This document shows positions 1-8,951 of a stretch of DNA of 64,000 bases, in pieces. This DNA comes from Saccharomycopsis phalli (Eukaryota > Ascomycota > Saccharomycetes > Ascoideales > Saccharomycopsidaceae): contig CP073215.1 of NCBI GenBank assembly GCA_020342235.1, positions 496,001 to 560,000 on the forward strand, in the 5' to 3' direction. The position numbers and the translations under genes were made by a program. Each line of letters opens with the position of its first letter. The first letter of the stretch is position 1. A model generated the notes under the pieces. It made no database searches and was not told the DNA's origin. It worked only from the letters and a program-made list of their open reading frames with translations.

Positions 1-61
1 GATAGGCTTGTAGAGCCCAATACGTCTAGCAGCTTCCATGGTATAGTACACCATGGTCTAG

Positions 62-305
62 TATTCAATGATCAAATATACAATGGTTTAGTATTCAAGG
101 ATCAAGTAATCAATGGTCTAGTATTCAAGGATCAAGTAGTCAATGATCAAGTAGTCAATGATCAAGTAGTCAATGGTCTAGTATTCATAGATCAAGTAGT
201 CAATGATCAAGTAGTCAATAATCAAGTAGTCAATGATCAAGCAGTCAATGATCAAGCAGTCAATGATCACATACTCATTGATTACGTACTTAATAATCAA
301 CTATC
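62..305. repeat. minisatellite, about 15-bp unit
   Basis: Tandem repeat of a unit close to ATCAAGTAGTCAATG, mixed with a related GGTCTAGTATTCAAGG unit. Many units carry the palindrome TGATCA. It drifts into AT-rich, simpler repeats up to about 360. No coding potential beyond the repetitive reading of the unit. Confidence 0.85.
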
Positions 306-429
306 CAATCAAATACTTAATAAAACACTCAATAAAACACTCAATCATAGTCAATCATAGTCAACCACACCCAGCCATGTCAACCTACTCACCTACTCAA
401 CTCCTTCACCGTCCCTAAATATACTCCCA

Positions 430-561
430 CTACAGTCGCATAATCCTACATTTCAAATTCCACTCCGCGATACCTCAATTGTCACGTGACGGTCCACGTG
501 GTCTTGTGCCGTGTCACATGTATACTACACCCACAAAATGACAGGGTTTTCGTAGCAACAC
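430..561 (+). promoter_or_regulatory. upstream region of PLD1 with two CACGTG sites
   Basis: Two CACGTG hexamers lie at about 483-500, within 80 bp of the start codon, in GTCACGTGAC and TCCACGTGGT contexts. CACGTG is the core site of Cbf1-type bHLH factors in yeasts. Regulation by such a factor is inference. Confidence 0.4.
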
Positions 562-3500
562 TTGATGAACGACATTGCTGACGAAAATAACTTGTTTGAG
601 GAGCCGGAGACGGTCCCAAACAAGATGTCTGCGGCTGAAATCGTCAATAACCACAAGTCACACGAGCAGGATAACAATCCGCCGGCGTTGGCGTCAAATG
701 GCCGCAGGAGGCCCAAGAGTGACAGCAAAAAGACCCCCACGAGTCCGACGTTCAAGTTTTTCTCCAACGAGGGGTCACCGAAGCAAGAGCCGGTTGTTGG
801 CGGCGATTCGACGTGGTTGAAGCGGATTTCAAAGTTCAACCTGGAGCCTGATTGGCGTGCCAACATCTTCCATTTCAACAAGACGCCACAGGCGAAGAAG
901 AAGAAAAACGCGACACGGAAGCAGCGTGGGTCGGAGACAGATACACTTGCAAGAACGCGGGCGATGCTTCTTATTGATTCGTTGGCACTTGGGTACACTG
1001 CCTCGAACTTGGTGAGCAGCGTGTTTCTTTTTGACGAGCACGACACGAAGCGAGCGCCGTTGATTCCGCATCTTATAGGACTCCGCATCTCAGAGACAGA
1101 CAAGGATGACAACGTGGAGTCTGACCAGGAGCCACGGAGCCGGTTCCCACGAAAGTCGGGCAAGAGGCGGATGTATCGGTTTGATTTGGAGTACGGGGTG
1201 GGCGACAACCGAGCGAGGTGGAGTCTTGTCAAGAGCTACAAGGAGATTAGCAGTTTTGCGTACAAGTTGAAGATTCTCAGCAGCAGAATCGCCACAGGCG
1301 GCTTGGGGTTGCGGAAGTTCAATCTCCCGCGATTTCCGCGCCACAATCGCGGAGACAGTGACACCGATGACGACGAATCTGTCTCCGGGCACTCTTTGCA
1401 GTCAGAGGCTCTGTTGGGCGCACGTGTTTCCCAAGGGTCGCGACGCAGGTTCAATCCGGGCCATGAGTACTGCGAGCAGTTGCAACGATACTTTATGAAG
1501 CTCTTTTACGAGGTTGCGCTCCGGCCGCAGAGCAACCGGCTCTTTAATTTCTTTGAGCTCTCTCCGATTGGTGTGTTGCTTTCGAACGACCATGGGTACC
1601 AAGGGAAGCAGGGCAATCTCTTGATAGCCACTTCAGCCAAGAAGCAAGGATGGAAGGTCGGCCATTTACGGGCGCAGGATCTCGGGGCGATGATCAAACG
1701 ACACACGTTGAAGTGGTTTGTGGTGCAAGAGTCGTACATCTTGTACGTGGCGGACATCAACTCGACCACGATCCTCGAAGTTTTTTTGGTGGACGAGTGT
1801 TTCCGGGTGAATGCCGGCGGAGAGACGCGGACCGAGAACGAGGAGCTGAGTGACGACGACAAGCGGCACACGCCGCACTTGAACATCACAGTGGAGAACA
1901 AGGAGCGGAAAATGAAGATGGTGGCCCGGTCGGCGCACGAGATGCGGCTCTGGGTGCGGTCGATCCAGACGATGCAGGCCCGCACCGAATGGGCGGTATC
2001 ACATCGGTTTGGGTCATTTGCACCCGTTCGGCAAGGGTGCCATGCCCAGTGGTTCGTGGACGCACGTGACTACTGGTGGGCAGCTTCATGTGCGATAGAA
2101 ATGGCACGGGAGGTGATTTTCATCCACGACTGGTGGCTTTCGCCCGAGTTGTATCTTCGGCGGCCGGCACGTGGGAACCAGGAATGGCGCATTGACCGGT
2201 TGTTGAAGCGCAAGGCCGAGGCCGGGGTGAAGATATTTGTGATCATCTACCGGAACATTGGCGACTTTGTGGTGATTGACTCGAGCTGGACCAAGCACTC
2301 GTTGATGGATCTCCACGACAACATCCGGGTGATCCGCTCGCCAAACCAGTTTTTGCAAAACACCTTCTTTTGGGCGCACCACGAGAAGTTGCTTGTGGTC
2401 GACCACACGTTTGCGTTTCTCGGGGGCATCGACTTGTGCTACGGCCGCTACGATACCCCGGACCACGTGCTAGTCGACGACGCTCCACTGGCGTTTGCCG
2501 ACACTGGTCCGTGCCAAGTGTTTCCAGGCAAGGACTACTCGAACCCGCGGGTCAAGGACTTTTACGAGTTGAACAAGCCGTACGAGTCGATGTACGACCG
2601 TCAGAACGTGCCCCGGATGCCCTGGCACGACGTCCACATGTTCACAGCCGGCCAGATTGCCCGGGACTTGTCGCGGCACTTTGTCCAGCGATGGAACTAC
2701 TTGTTGCGGCAGAAGCGGCCGTCGAGACCGACGCCGTTGCTCACTCCACCGCCAAACCTCTCTGTGCGTGAAATCGAGGACTTGGGGTTCCAAGGTACGT
2801 GCGAGATCCAGCTTCTTCGGTCGCTGGGCTCGTGGTCGTTGGGCCTCCGTGACGACGAGCATTCGATCCAGAACGCATACCTCAAGCTCATTGAGACGTC
2901 GCAGCACTTTGTGTACATTGAGAACCAGTTTTTCATCACTGCCAGCGCCTGGGACAACGTGGTCATCAAGAACCGCATAGGCGACGCGCTTGTCGACCGG
3001 ATCATCCGCGCACATCAAGAGAAGATCGCGTGGCGCGCGGTGATTGTCATTCCGCTCATGCCAGGATTCGAGGCTCAGGTCGATGAGCCCGAAGGCTCGT
3101 CGGTACGGGTCATCATGCAGTGCCAATACATGTCCATTTCCCGCGGCCCGACGTCGATCTTCGCCAAGCTCCGCAAGGTGGGAATCGAGCCCGACGACTA
3201 CATCCAGTTCTTCTCGCTCCGAAAGTGGGGGAAGATCGGCAAGTATGGCAAGTTGGTCAGCGAGCAGTTGTACATCCATGCCAAGACCATGGTCGTCGAC
3301 GACCGCATTGCCATCATCGGCTCTGCAAACATCAACGAGCGTTCCATGAGAGGCACCCGCGACTCAGAAGTGTGTGCCGTGGTGCGTGATTCAGAAACCG
3401 TGGCCACCACCATGGGCGGAAAACCGTATCTAGCCGGGAAATTTGCCCACACCTTGCGGCTCCGCTTGATGCGCGAGCACCTTGGCGTTGACGTCGACGA

Positions 3501-5127
3501 GTTGGAGTTGGTCGAACGGCGGTTTGATATCTTGGAGAAGGAGGTCCGTGGCAGTCTGGAGGCCGTGGGTGGAGCCAAGACCGGCAACTTCTCAAGGCAA
3601 GAGGACATGATCCGCTCCGCCAAGGTCGAATTGGCCGCCAGGGAGGTCTTGGGCATGCCGGAAGGCACCCGGAAGTGGCGGCAGTTCCAGGACGCAAAGA
3701 AAGATACTGCCCATGCCTGCGTGTACAACTCGTTCAACCATCGCGCAGGGGTCGAGAACGTTGGTATTCGTGACAAGAAACAGTTCTCTTCCGACCCGCG
3801 GATCAAGGGCAACGATGCGCATCGTGCCGACGTTGCAGGAAATGGCGAAGACCGGCTGGCGTCGAACGATCAAATGCGTTTAAATGCCCGCGAGACTTTG
3901 AAGCGATGGGCCCGCGAAAGCACGGGCACCGCGTTTGTGCCGCCGCAGGAGCTCCAGGAGTTTCTCGACAATGACGACGTGGTATTCCGTGGAGATGCGA
4001 ACCGCGACTTGACGGCAGAAGAAGAGCATGTGTTGGCGCAGCGCGACGAGCAGCGCTGGGAGTTGTTGAAACGCGTCTACTACATCCAGCGCATCAACGA
4101 GAAGTTTGAGAAGGAACTCGCAGAGGAAAATGCGCGGCGGCAGAAATTGGGCCGGCCGTTGCGCCAGCGTCCGCGCCAGGGGACCAAACCCAACGGCAGC
4201 GGGCACGTGTCGAGCACGACCCCAAACACAGGCTCGGATATCATGAGCGAGAACCGTCGGAGCAGCTCGGGCGCAGATAACGTGACAATCACCAACTTGA
4301 CCGACGACGAGATCGACGAGTTGTTCCACAGTGAGTTGAAGATCCGCAAGCTGCGGTTTGTCGATCCCTATGTCATGGGCGATCCTTTGGACGAGGAGTT
4401 TTATGAGGATCTCTGGTTCGAAACCGCATACCGCAATTCCCGCATATTCTCGTTGGTGTTCCACTGCCAGCCAGACGACCAGGTCGCCACCTGGAACCAG
4501 TACAAGGAATTCAACACCTTGTTGAAGGTCTTTGGCTTGGCTCAGGACAACGAAATTGCCATGATGCGCCAAAAGCACGACGAGCTTCAAGAGGAGCCGG
4601 CTCGCCCAGCGTTGCTGTCCTCAAAGACATCCAGATCCATCCAGATTGCAGACTTGTCCGACGATATAGGCGTGCTTGGATTGGTTCCCGGCGAAGGTCC
4701 CGTCGTTCCCCCAAAGAATCCGAAACGGAAACAGTTGGCCAAAAAGTTTAAGCGTCACAATCGCCTGAGTGTCGGCGATGATGCTATTGCAGAGGAGGGT
4801 GACGATGAGTTGGACGAGGACGACGGTGATGGTGATGACAACGTCGATATTGCAATCACAGAATCAGTGGACGGCACCGTTCAAGATGGCGTTCCCAATG
4901 GGACTCACAGTAAACCAAGACGCAAACGAAATGGTACCTTCAGTCGGCACCACGTTCACATCATCTCCGAGGATACAATCTTTGACATTGAGACCGCAGA
5001 AAAGATCCTCGGCGAAATCACAGGGCACTTGGTCTTGTTTCCAACAAACTGGTTGCACAAGGAATTGGAAAGTAATAATTGGTTCACCAATTCAGACCGC
5101 TTGCCTCCAATTGAGATTTACGATTAG
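562..5127 (+). CDS. SPO14: phospholipase D (Spo14/Pld1-type)
   Basis: Phosphatidylcholine-hydrolysing phospholipase D that makes phosphatidic acid; in yeasts it is needed for sporulation membrane growth and PI4P-linked traffic. The 1521-residue reading shows an acidic/basic N-terminus, a PX-like region (about 200-325), a PH-like region (about 355-475) and two HKD catalytic motifs: HxKxxxxD starting at H607 (HEKLLVVD) and at H906 (HAKTMVVD). The signature IENQFFIT lies between them. After the second HKD comes a long, charged C-terminal tail with a very acidic stretch near 1415-1435. S. cerevisiae Spo14 is 1683 residues, so the size fits. The start is the first ATG, doubled as MM. The CTG codon at residue 755 sits in LLRSxGSW, where the S. 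cerevisiae protein has Ala, as I recall it. Confidence 0.95.
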   Translation: MMNDIADENNLFEEPETVPNKMSAAEIVNNHKSHEQDNNPPALASNGRRRPKSDSKKTPTSPTFKFFSNEGSPKQEPVVGGDSTWLKRISKFNLEPDWRANIFHFNKTPQAKKKKNATRKQRGSETDTLARTRAMLLIDSLALGYTASNLVSSVFLFDEHDTKRAPLIPHLIGLRISETDKDDNVESDQEPRSRFPRKSGKRRMYRFDLEYGVGDNRARWSLVKSYKEISSFAYKLKILSSRIATGGLGLRKFNLPRFPRHNRGDSDTDDDESVSGHSLQSEALLGARVSQGSRRRFNPGHEYCEQLQRYFMKLFYEVALRPQSNRLFNFFELSPIGVLLSNDHGYQGKQGNLLIATSAKKQGWKVGHLRAQDLGAMIKRHTLKWFVVQESYILYVADINSTTILEVFLVDECFRVNAGGETRTENEELSDDDKRHTPHLNITVENKERKMKMVARSAHEMRLWVRSIQTMQARTEWAVSHRFGSFAPVRQGCHAQWFVDARDYWWAASCAIEMAREVIFIHDWWLSPELYLRRPARGNQEWRIDRLLKRKAEAGVKIFVIIYRNIGDFVVIDSSWTKHSLMDLHDNIRVIRSPNQFLQNTFFWAHHEKLLVVDHTFAFLGGIDLCYGRYDTPDHVLVDDAPLAFADTGPCQVFPGKDYSNPRVKDFYELNKPYESMYDRQNVPRMPWHDVHMFTAGQIARDLSRHFVQRWNYLLRQKRPSRPTPLLTPPPNLSVREIEDLGFQGTCEIQLLRSLGSWSLGLRDDEHSIQNAYLKLIETSQHFVYIENQFFITASAWDNVVIKNRIGDALVDRIIRAHQEKIAWRAVIVIPLMPGFEAQVDEPEGSSVRVIMQCQYMSISRGPTSIFAKLRKVGIEPDDYIQFFSLRKWGKIGKYGKLVSEQLYIHAKTMVVDDRIAIIGSANINERSMRGTRDSEVCAVVRDSETVATTMGGKPYLAGKFAHTLRLRLMREHLGVDVDELELVERRFDILEKEVRGSLEAVGGAKTGNFSRQEDMIRSAKVELAAREVLGMPEGTRKWRQFQDAKKDTAHACVYNSFNHRAGVENVGIRDKKQFSSDPRIKGNDAHRADVAGNGEDRLASNDQMRLNARETLKRWARESTGTAFVPPQELQEFLDNDDVVFRGDANRDLTAEEEHVLAQRDEQRWELLKRVYYIQRINEKFEKELAEENARRQKLGRPLRQRPRQGTKPNGSGHVSSTTPNTGSDIMSENRRSSSGADNVTITNLTDDEIDELFHSELKIRKLRFVDPYVMGDPLDEEFYEDLWFETAYRNSRIFSLVFHCQPDDQVATWNQYKEFNTLLKVFGLAQDNEIAMMRQKHDELQEEPARPALLSSKTSRSIQIADLSDDIGVLGLVPGEGPVVPPKNPKRKQLAKKFKRHNRLSVGDDAIAEEGDDELDEDDGDGDDNVDIAITESVDGTVQDGVPNGTHSKPRRKRNGTFSRHHVHIISEDTIFDIETAEKILGEITGHLVLFPTNWLHKELESNNWFTNSDRLPPIEIYD

Positions 5128-5787
5128 CACCTACTAAACATACCACCGCTTGAATTTCGTGGTTTTTTTGCCTGATATTTACATTGTTTTGCTTATTCCA
5201 TTTTGTGTTTTTTGCAGCATTACTAATTTTAATTTCTATACAAAATTGTCCAATTGTTCCTAGTTATTGGCATTAGTACGCATGTAGGTTTTCTGTTTAT
5301 CTTTCATGGGAATCGTGTCACGTGTAGACATGATTGCACATGTTATCCTTGAAAAGTCAATTTTCTATATCCATTTTATCGTTGAACCGTGAATTTACAT
5401 CCATTAGGGCTGGGCCACGTGATGTATACGCCTAGTACCCTGAACCAGATTATCAAATGGTGTTTTCCTCGCGAGATTTTATAGTCAATTAAAACACGTA
5501 TGCCTCACTGGATTGTAAATAATGCAATTACAAACCAAAGTCTGTTTGACTGAAGCGTATGAATGAGGATTCTAGAGCCATAGGTATCACCAGAGGTACC
5601 CCCACAGTCCAGCTGCGTTGCTGAACATGAGACATCTCAACAGTTTCAAAGTGTAAAATAATACTATAACACAGAATAATATATTGGAATAGAAAAGAAC
5701 TCATCCGGAATATTTCTCATCTCTTGTAAATAGTGCCTCAAAGAATGCCATTTGTTTTATGTGAGAATGCCGTACCGTTGGTATATG

Positions 5788-5930
5788 TATTATTTTATTT
5801 AAGGCCATAGCTATACTTCGGCTCTTGAGAGATTGATACTTCACATTCCAAGACTAAGGACGGCGCCGCTATATATATTGCTTAGAGAAAACCATTTAAA
5901 CGGGTAGAAAATCTCCAGGCGGGATTTGAG
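5788..5930 (-). mobile_element. SINE-like element, type A, diverged and 5'-truncated
   Basis: Read on the minus strand it has the type A tail order: a GGCGCCGTCC stem half, a TTGGAATGTGAAGTATCAA segment in the place of GACGGTGAAATATCAA, then AGCCGAAGTATAGCTATGG, then AAATAAAATAATA. It is the most diverged copy and no target-site duplication was found. Confidence 0.6.
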
Positions 5931-6366
5931 TAGTTGTACTGGTAGTTTGTATAAGACAGGCTGTGAGTTTTCGTTTCAAGTACTAGCACAGTAGCCTGCT
6001 GTAGGGTTGTCACCAAGCTTGAGTTGAACCCGTGAGAATGCCATCATTTCGGACTGAGTATAATAACTGCACCAAATATGGTATCCTCCCATGCCGTTGA
6101 GTGTTCGGCATTGATGAACAGCTTCGGTTAGAAAACAAGTCTTGGGGGGTGGGGAAGAGTAAGGTATTGTCATAATATAAATATAAATATTATTTATAAA
6201 GCAAAAATATTAAATCTGACTACTGTCAACAAGCAGCAACTATACTGAACCAGGATGAACATTAAATGTACATTACATAAAGTAATGACAGAACAGCCAT
6301 TTACATGCAACTAGTACGGCCATGACCTTGAATCTATCCGTGGATGAAACAATAAAACAAAAGGCC

Positions 6367-6372
6367 ATATAA
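6367..6372 (+). promoter_or_regulatory. TATA box of the 6408 secreted protein gene
   Basis: TATAAG lies about 40 bp before the ATG, in a promoter-like context, and supports transcription of the orphan secreted-protein gene. Confidence 0.45.
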
Positions 6373-6407
6373 GAGACCAGAAGCCGCTACTATACTTATC
6401 ATTATCA

Positions 6408-7424
6408 ATGAACATCTCAGCCATCTTTAATTTGCTTTTGGCTTTGCTTTTTTTGGATTTCAGTCAGGCTGCTTCCCATTGGTTGGCACAAAACCTTGAT
6501 GCTATTGAAAGTCAAAAGTATATCGAGGAGGCTAGTTTGATATTTAACAGGGTCCAATCATTTGATTTGAAAACTTGTCCTGTTCTTAGAGCAAATGCCG
6601 CTCCTAAAAAGTGCCAGGATGAAAAGACCCGGGAAATAGCTCTTGCCTTCTACTACCGGCACCAAGAGAGGTTGACGGAAATTCATGGATTGTGGGCCGC
6701 CAAAAGGAATACACTCAATCCACCAAGTGACAAGGAAGTTAATCACTTCATGACTAAGATCGACTCTAAACTCCTCCAAAAACCATGGATCACCAAGTAC
6801 TGGATCGCACAAAATGACAAGGATTTGCCATTACGTGAAGCCATAAAACATGTGCCATTATTTTCGTCCTTGAATTCAAAATGTTACCAGGTTCAAGACA
6901 GTAATATGCCAAAGGATTCGGACTACTCACGGTTGAAGAAGCTTCACATTGACAAGAAGATCACCTTTGATCAGTCGGAAAAGTTTTTGAAGATGGAAAA
7001 CAATGCCTATAGTGATGCTATAAAGACCAAGGCTTACGAGGACTACATTTCTGCAGTTGGAAAGCTACTAATCCTGCCAACCACCAATGCTCCATTGGCG
7101 CAAGACTTTGTCAAGAAGTTAGGTATTGGTAGAGTGTACTCCTATGAGGAGATTAGAAATATCTTATTGACAGAACATAGAAACATGATTATCCAGGGAA
7201 AAATTGGCAAAGGAAAAACAGGAAAGCAATATTGCCGGCTTGATATTTTCAAATATTATGTAAAGCTTCCAGAGAATAGTGATTTACTGAAGGATAAGAT
7301 TATAACTACACCGCACATTGTTTATTGGAAAGAACAAGAGAGAAAAGGCTATTGCTCGCCATTCCTTGAGCTGTCAAAGAACCTACCATTCTGTGTACCA
7401 GCTCCTTATGGTCATTGTGTTTGA
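6408..7424 (+). CDS. orphan secreted protein, seven cysteines
   Basis: I do not recognise the family. The 338-residue protein starts with a clear signal peptide: a hydrophobic run at residues 5-17 and a likely cut after residue 21 or 22. There is no later membrane span, so it is probably secreted or vacuolar. Cysteines lie at 57, 69, 159, 276, 316, 329 and 337, four of them in the last 65 residues, which suggests disulfides. The body is rich in Lys, Tyr and Leu and looks globular. A TATA box about 40 bp upstream and an uninterrupted frame support a real gene. It lies alone between PLD1 and MRPL11, flanked by transposon remains, so it may be lineage-specific. The 3' flank begins with a LINE-tail fragment about 20 bp after the stop. 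Confidence 0.7.
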   Translation: MNISAIFNLLLALLFLDFSQAASHWLAQNLDAIESQKYIEEASLIFNRVQSFDLKTCPVLRANAAPKKCQDEKTREIALAFYYRHQERLTEIHGLWAAKRNTLNPPSDKEVNHFMTKIDSKLLQKPWITKYWIAQNDKDLPLREAIKHVPLFSSLNSKCYQVQDSNMPKDSDYSRLKKLHIDKKITFDQSEKFLKMENNAYSDAIKTKAYEDYISAVGKLLILPTTNAPLAQDFVKKLGIGRVYSYEEIRNILLTEHRNMIIQGKIGKGKTGKQYCRLDIFKYYVKLPENSDLLKDKIITTPHIVYWKEQERKGYCSPFLELSKNLPFCVPAPYGHCV

Positions 7425-7443
7425 TAGTGATAACGGAAACCGG

Positions 7444-7541
7444 TGCTCAATGAAAAATATTCCGCTGGTCTAAATATACTTGTCGAGCAGCCGCGCATCC
7501 AGAAACAATGCATAGCTAAATGCAAAAATAAATATTATTAA
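7444..7541 (+). mobile_element. LINE 3'-tail fragment
   Basis: Matches the 3' end of the complete LINE at 19013-19105. Shared, in order: a short GTGCTCAA/TGAAAAATAT segment, CTTGTCGA, AGAAACAAT, CATAGCTAAATGCAAAAATAAATATTATT. It is either a severely 5'-truncated LINE copy or the tail of another passenger element. No duplication was identified. Confidence 0.65.
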
Positions 7542-7624
7542 CATCAAACACCATCAATTCATGATTCAATTCCACAAGTTTAGAGGTATCCCAGTTATAG
7601 GAAACTGTCGACAAAGGCCTCACA

Positions 7625-7962
7625 AATAGAGCGCAAGTTTACCACCACTTTCCAGACGTAACAGCAGCTCACTAACTTGTAGAATTCCACTCGTTAGTGC
7701 TGGATGAGTATATCTTTTTTTTTTCTTCACAGCATCACAAGAAGGGCGACCGCGCTAGTAGTCCTAGGAGCAAGACTCTATAGCTCCTTCTGAGTCAATT
7801 CTATTTAGCTGTTTCTTACATATCAAGGCGTAAACTTTCATCCCCAATGGGCTTTCTCTCGGCTCTAATTTAGCGACACCGTCCTTTTAGACGGTGAAAT
7901 ATCAATTGTGCCATCTAATGGAGCCTAGAATAGCTATAGAAGTAAAATAAGCATTATTATAT
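7625..7962 (+). mobile_element. SINE-like element, type A, long copy
   Basis: Aligns along about 300 bp with 60245-60530. Shared blocks include TGTAGAATTCCA, CATCACAAG, AGTAGTyCTAGGA, TTCTGAGTCA, AAACTTTCATCC, TTTAACGACACCGTCC-like bases and GACGGTGAAATATCAA. A perfect stem-loop is formed by CACCGTC (7877-7883) and GACGGTG (7890-7896) around a 6-nt loop. Then follow AGCCTAGAATAGCTATAGAAG and a GCATTATTAT tail. No coding capacity. I cannot see a convincing Pol III box A/B pair. Confidence 0.75.
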
Positions 7963-8220
7963 ACATCTCTGAGTGACTGAAAACAGATCAAAACATCCAG
8001 GGCAATATTTTAGTTATAATACACAAAATAACAAGGTCCTTTTGTATCAATCCTCAACTGTCTTTAAAGATCATCAGTACTTGGAGATGGCCATTTATTG
8101 AAGCAAATTCACATCGTTCTCTAATCCTACAAGCCACACCTTTCTAAACCAAACCATGTCTACAGTGTCTTTTGCGTGTCAATTGTAGAAATATATACAT
8201 GCCCAGTCACGTGGTAGTGT

Positions 8221-8853
8221 CTATGCCAGGTCCTTGTCAATGTTGTCCTTGTGGGACTTCAAGGTTAGATTCAATACATTGCTGGCAGCTTGCAATGTTT
8301 GTGTCAAGCCGTAACCGCCACTCATACTCAATAAACCAACCAATTGGGCATGGAGCTCGGACTTTGATGGTAACTCTTGGTACTGCTTTAAGCGGGCGAG
8401 GTCGTATACTTCGCCATCAACCAGAGCACCTACCACAAACAACTTCTCTTTGGCAGCTTGTAAGACTTTTGCCAACTTCTTCAACTGGGTTGGGTCGTTA
8501 TCCTGGAACACAATCAAGGCAGTTGGGCCGTTTAAAAACGGAAACAACCCATGCTTCTTCTTGGCGTTACGCTCACAGGCGTCAACATCAGCGGCATCGG
8601 CCTCATCCTGAGACCGCAAGTAAACTTTTAATAGGTTATTGCGGATGACCACAAGCTTACCGCCCAAGCCCAGAATCTGTTGCCGGTACGTTGCACTTTC
8701 CACCTTGGTTAAGTTGTTGCGGTGTGCCACAAGAACAAGCGGATTGCGCTTCAATATATCCGAGTAAAAGTCAATGAGATATGTCTTTCTTGAATCAAGT
8801 GGCTTGACGGTGTTTCGTACCAGAGCATAGCTCCTCACAAACGTTCGAAACAT
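8221..8853 (-). CDS. MRPL11: mitochondrial ribosomal protein uL10m
   Basis: uL10 family protein of the mitochondrial large subunit, which anchors the L7/L12 stalk. From the ATG at 8853 the product is 210 residues and starts with an Arg-rich, acid-free presequence (MFRTFVRSYALVR), a typical mitochondrial import signal. The body shows uL10 features: LVVIRNNLLKVYLR, a hydrophobic PTALIVF segment, and a FVVGALVDGEVYDLA strand-loop. The open frame extends 21 codons further up to an ATG at 8916, but that extension would bury the presequence and run into the promoter shared with PRO2, so I chose the internal ATG. It is transcribed divergently from PRO2, with under 100 bp between starts. Confidence 0.85.
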   Translation of the reverse strand: MFRTFVRSYALVRNTVKPLDSRKTYLIDFYSDILKRNPLVLVAHRNNLTKVESATYRQQILGLGGKLVVIRNNLLKVYLRSQDEADAADVDACERNAKKKHGLFPFLNGPTALIVFQDNDPTQLKKLAKVLQAAKEKLFVVGALVDGEVYDLARLKQYQELPSKSELHAQLVGLLSMSGGYGLTQTLQAASNVLNLTLKSHKDNIDKDLA

Positions 8854-8927
8854 GACTGTAGACCTACCTGTACCGCGCACTGAAAAAAATTGGTGCCGTA
8901 TATTACCCGGCCACACATAATCCAGAG

Positions 8928-8934
8928 TGACTCA
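8928..8934 (+). promoter_or_regulatory. TGACTCA, Gcn4-type site before PRO2
   Basis: A perfect TGACTCA lies 18 bp upstream of the PRO2 start. This is the Gcn4 consensus used for general amino-acid control in yeasts, and PRO2 is an amino-acid biosynthesis gene. It is unusually close to the ATG, so it may lie in the transcribed leader; function is inferred. Confidence 0.45.
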
Positions 8935-8951
8935 AACTGATAAATTGTACA

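Larger units (their letters stand above)
5128..6407. other. intergenic, AT-rich, with one SINE-like relic
   Basis: No convincing gene. It holds the 3' flank of PLD1, a CACGTG at about 5416, a diverged minus-strand SINE-like copy (about 5788-5930) and the promoter of the next gene. Short minus-strand readings near 5976-6173 have no recognisable features. Confidence 0.6.

Noticed and set aside
525-1232. 235-codon ORF antisense to PLD1
   Set aside because: It lies wholly opposite the well-supported phospholipase frame, with low-complexity content and no motif; a shadow of GC-rich coding sequence.
8854-8916. 21-residue N-terminal extension of MRPL11
   Set aside because: It would mask the mitochondrial presequence and crowd the divergent promoter.
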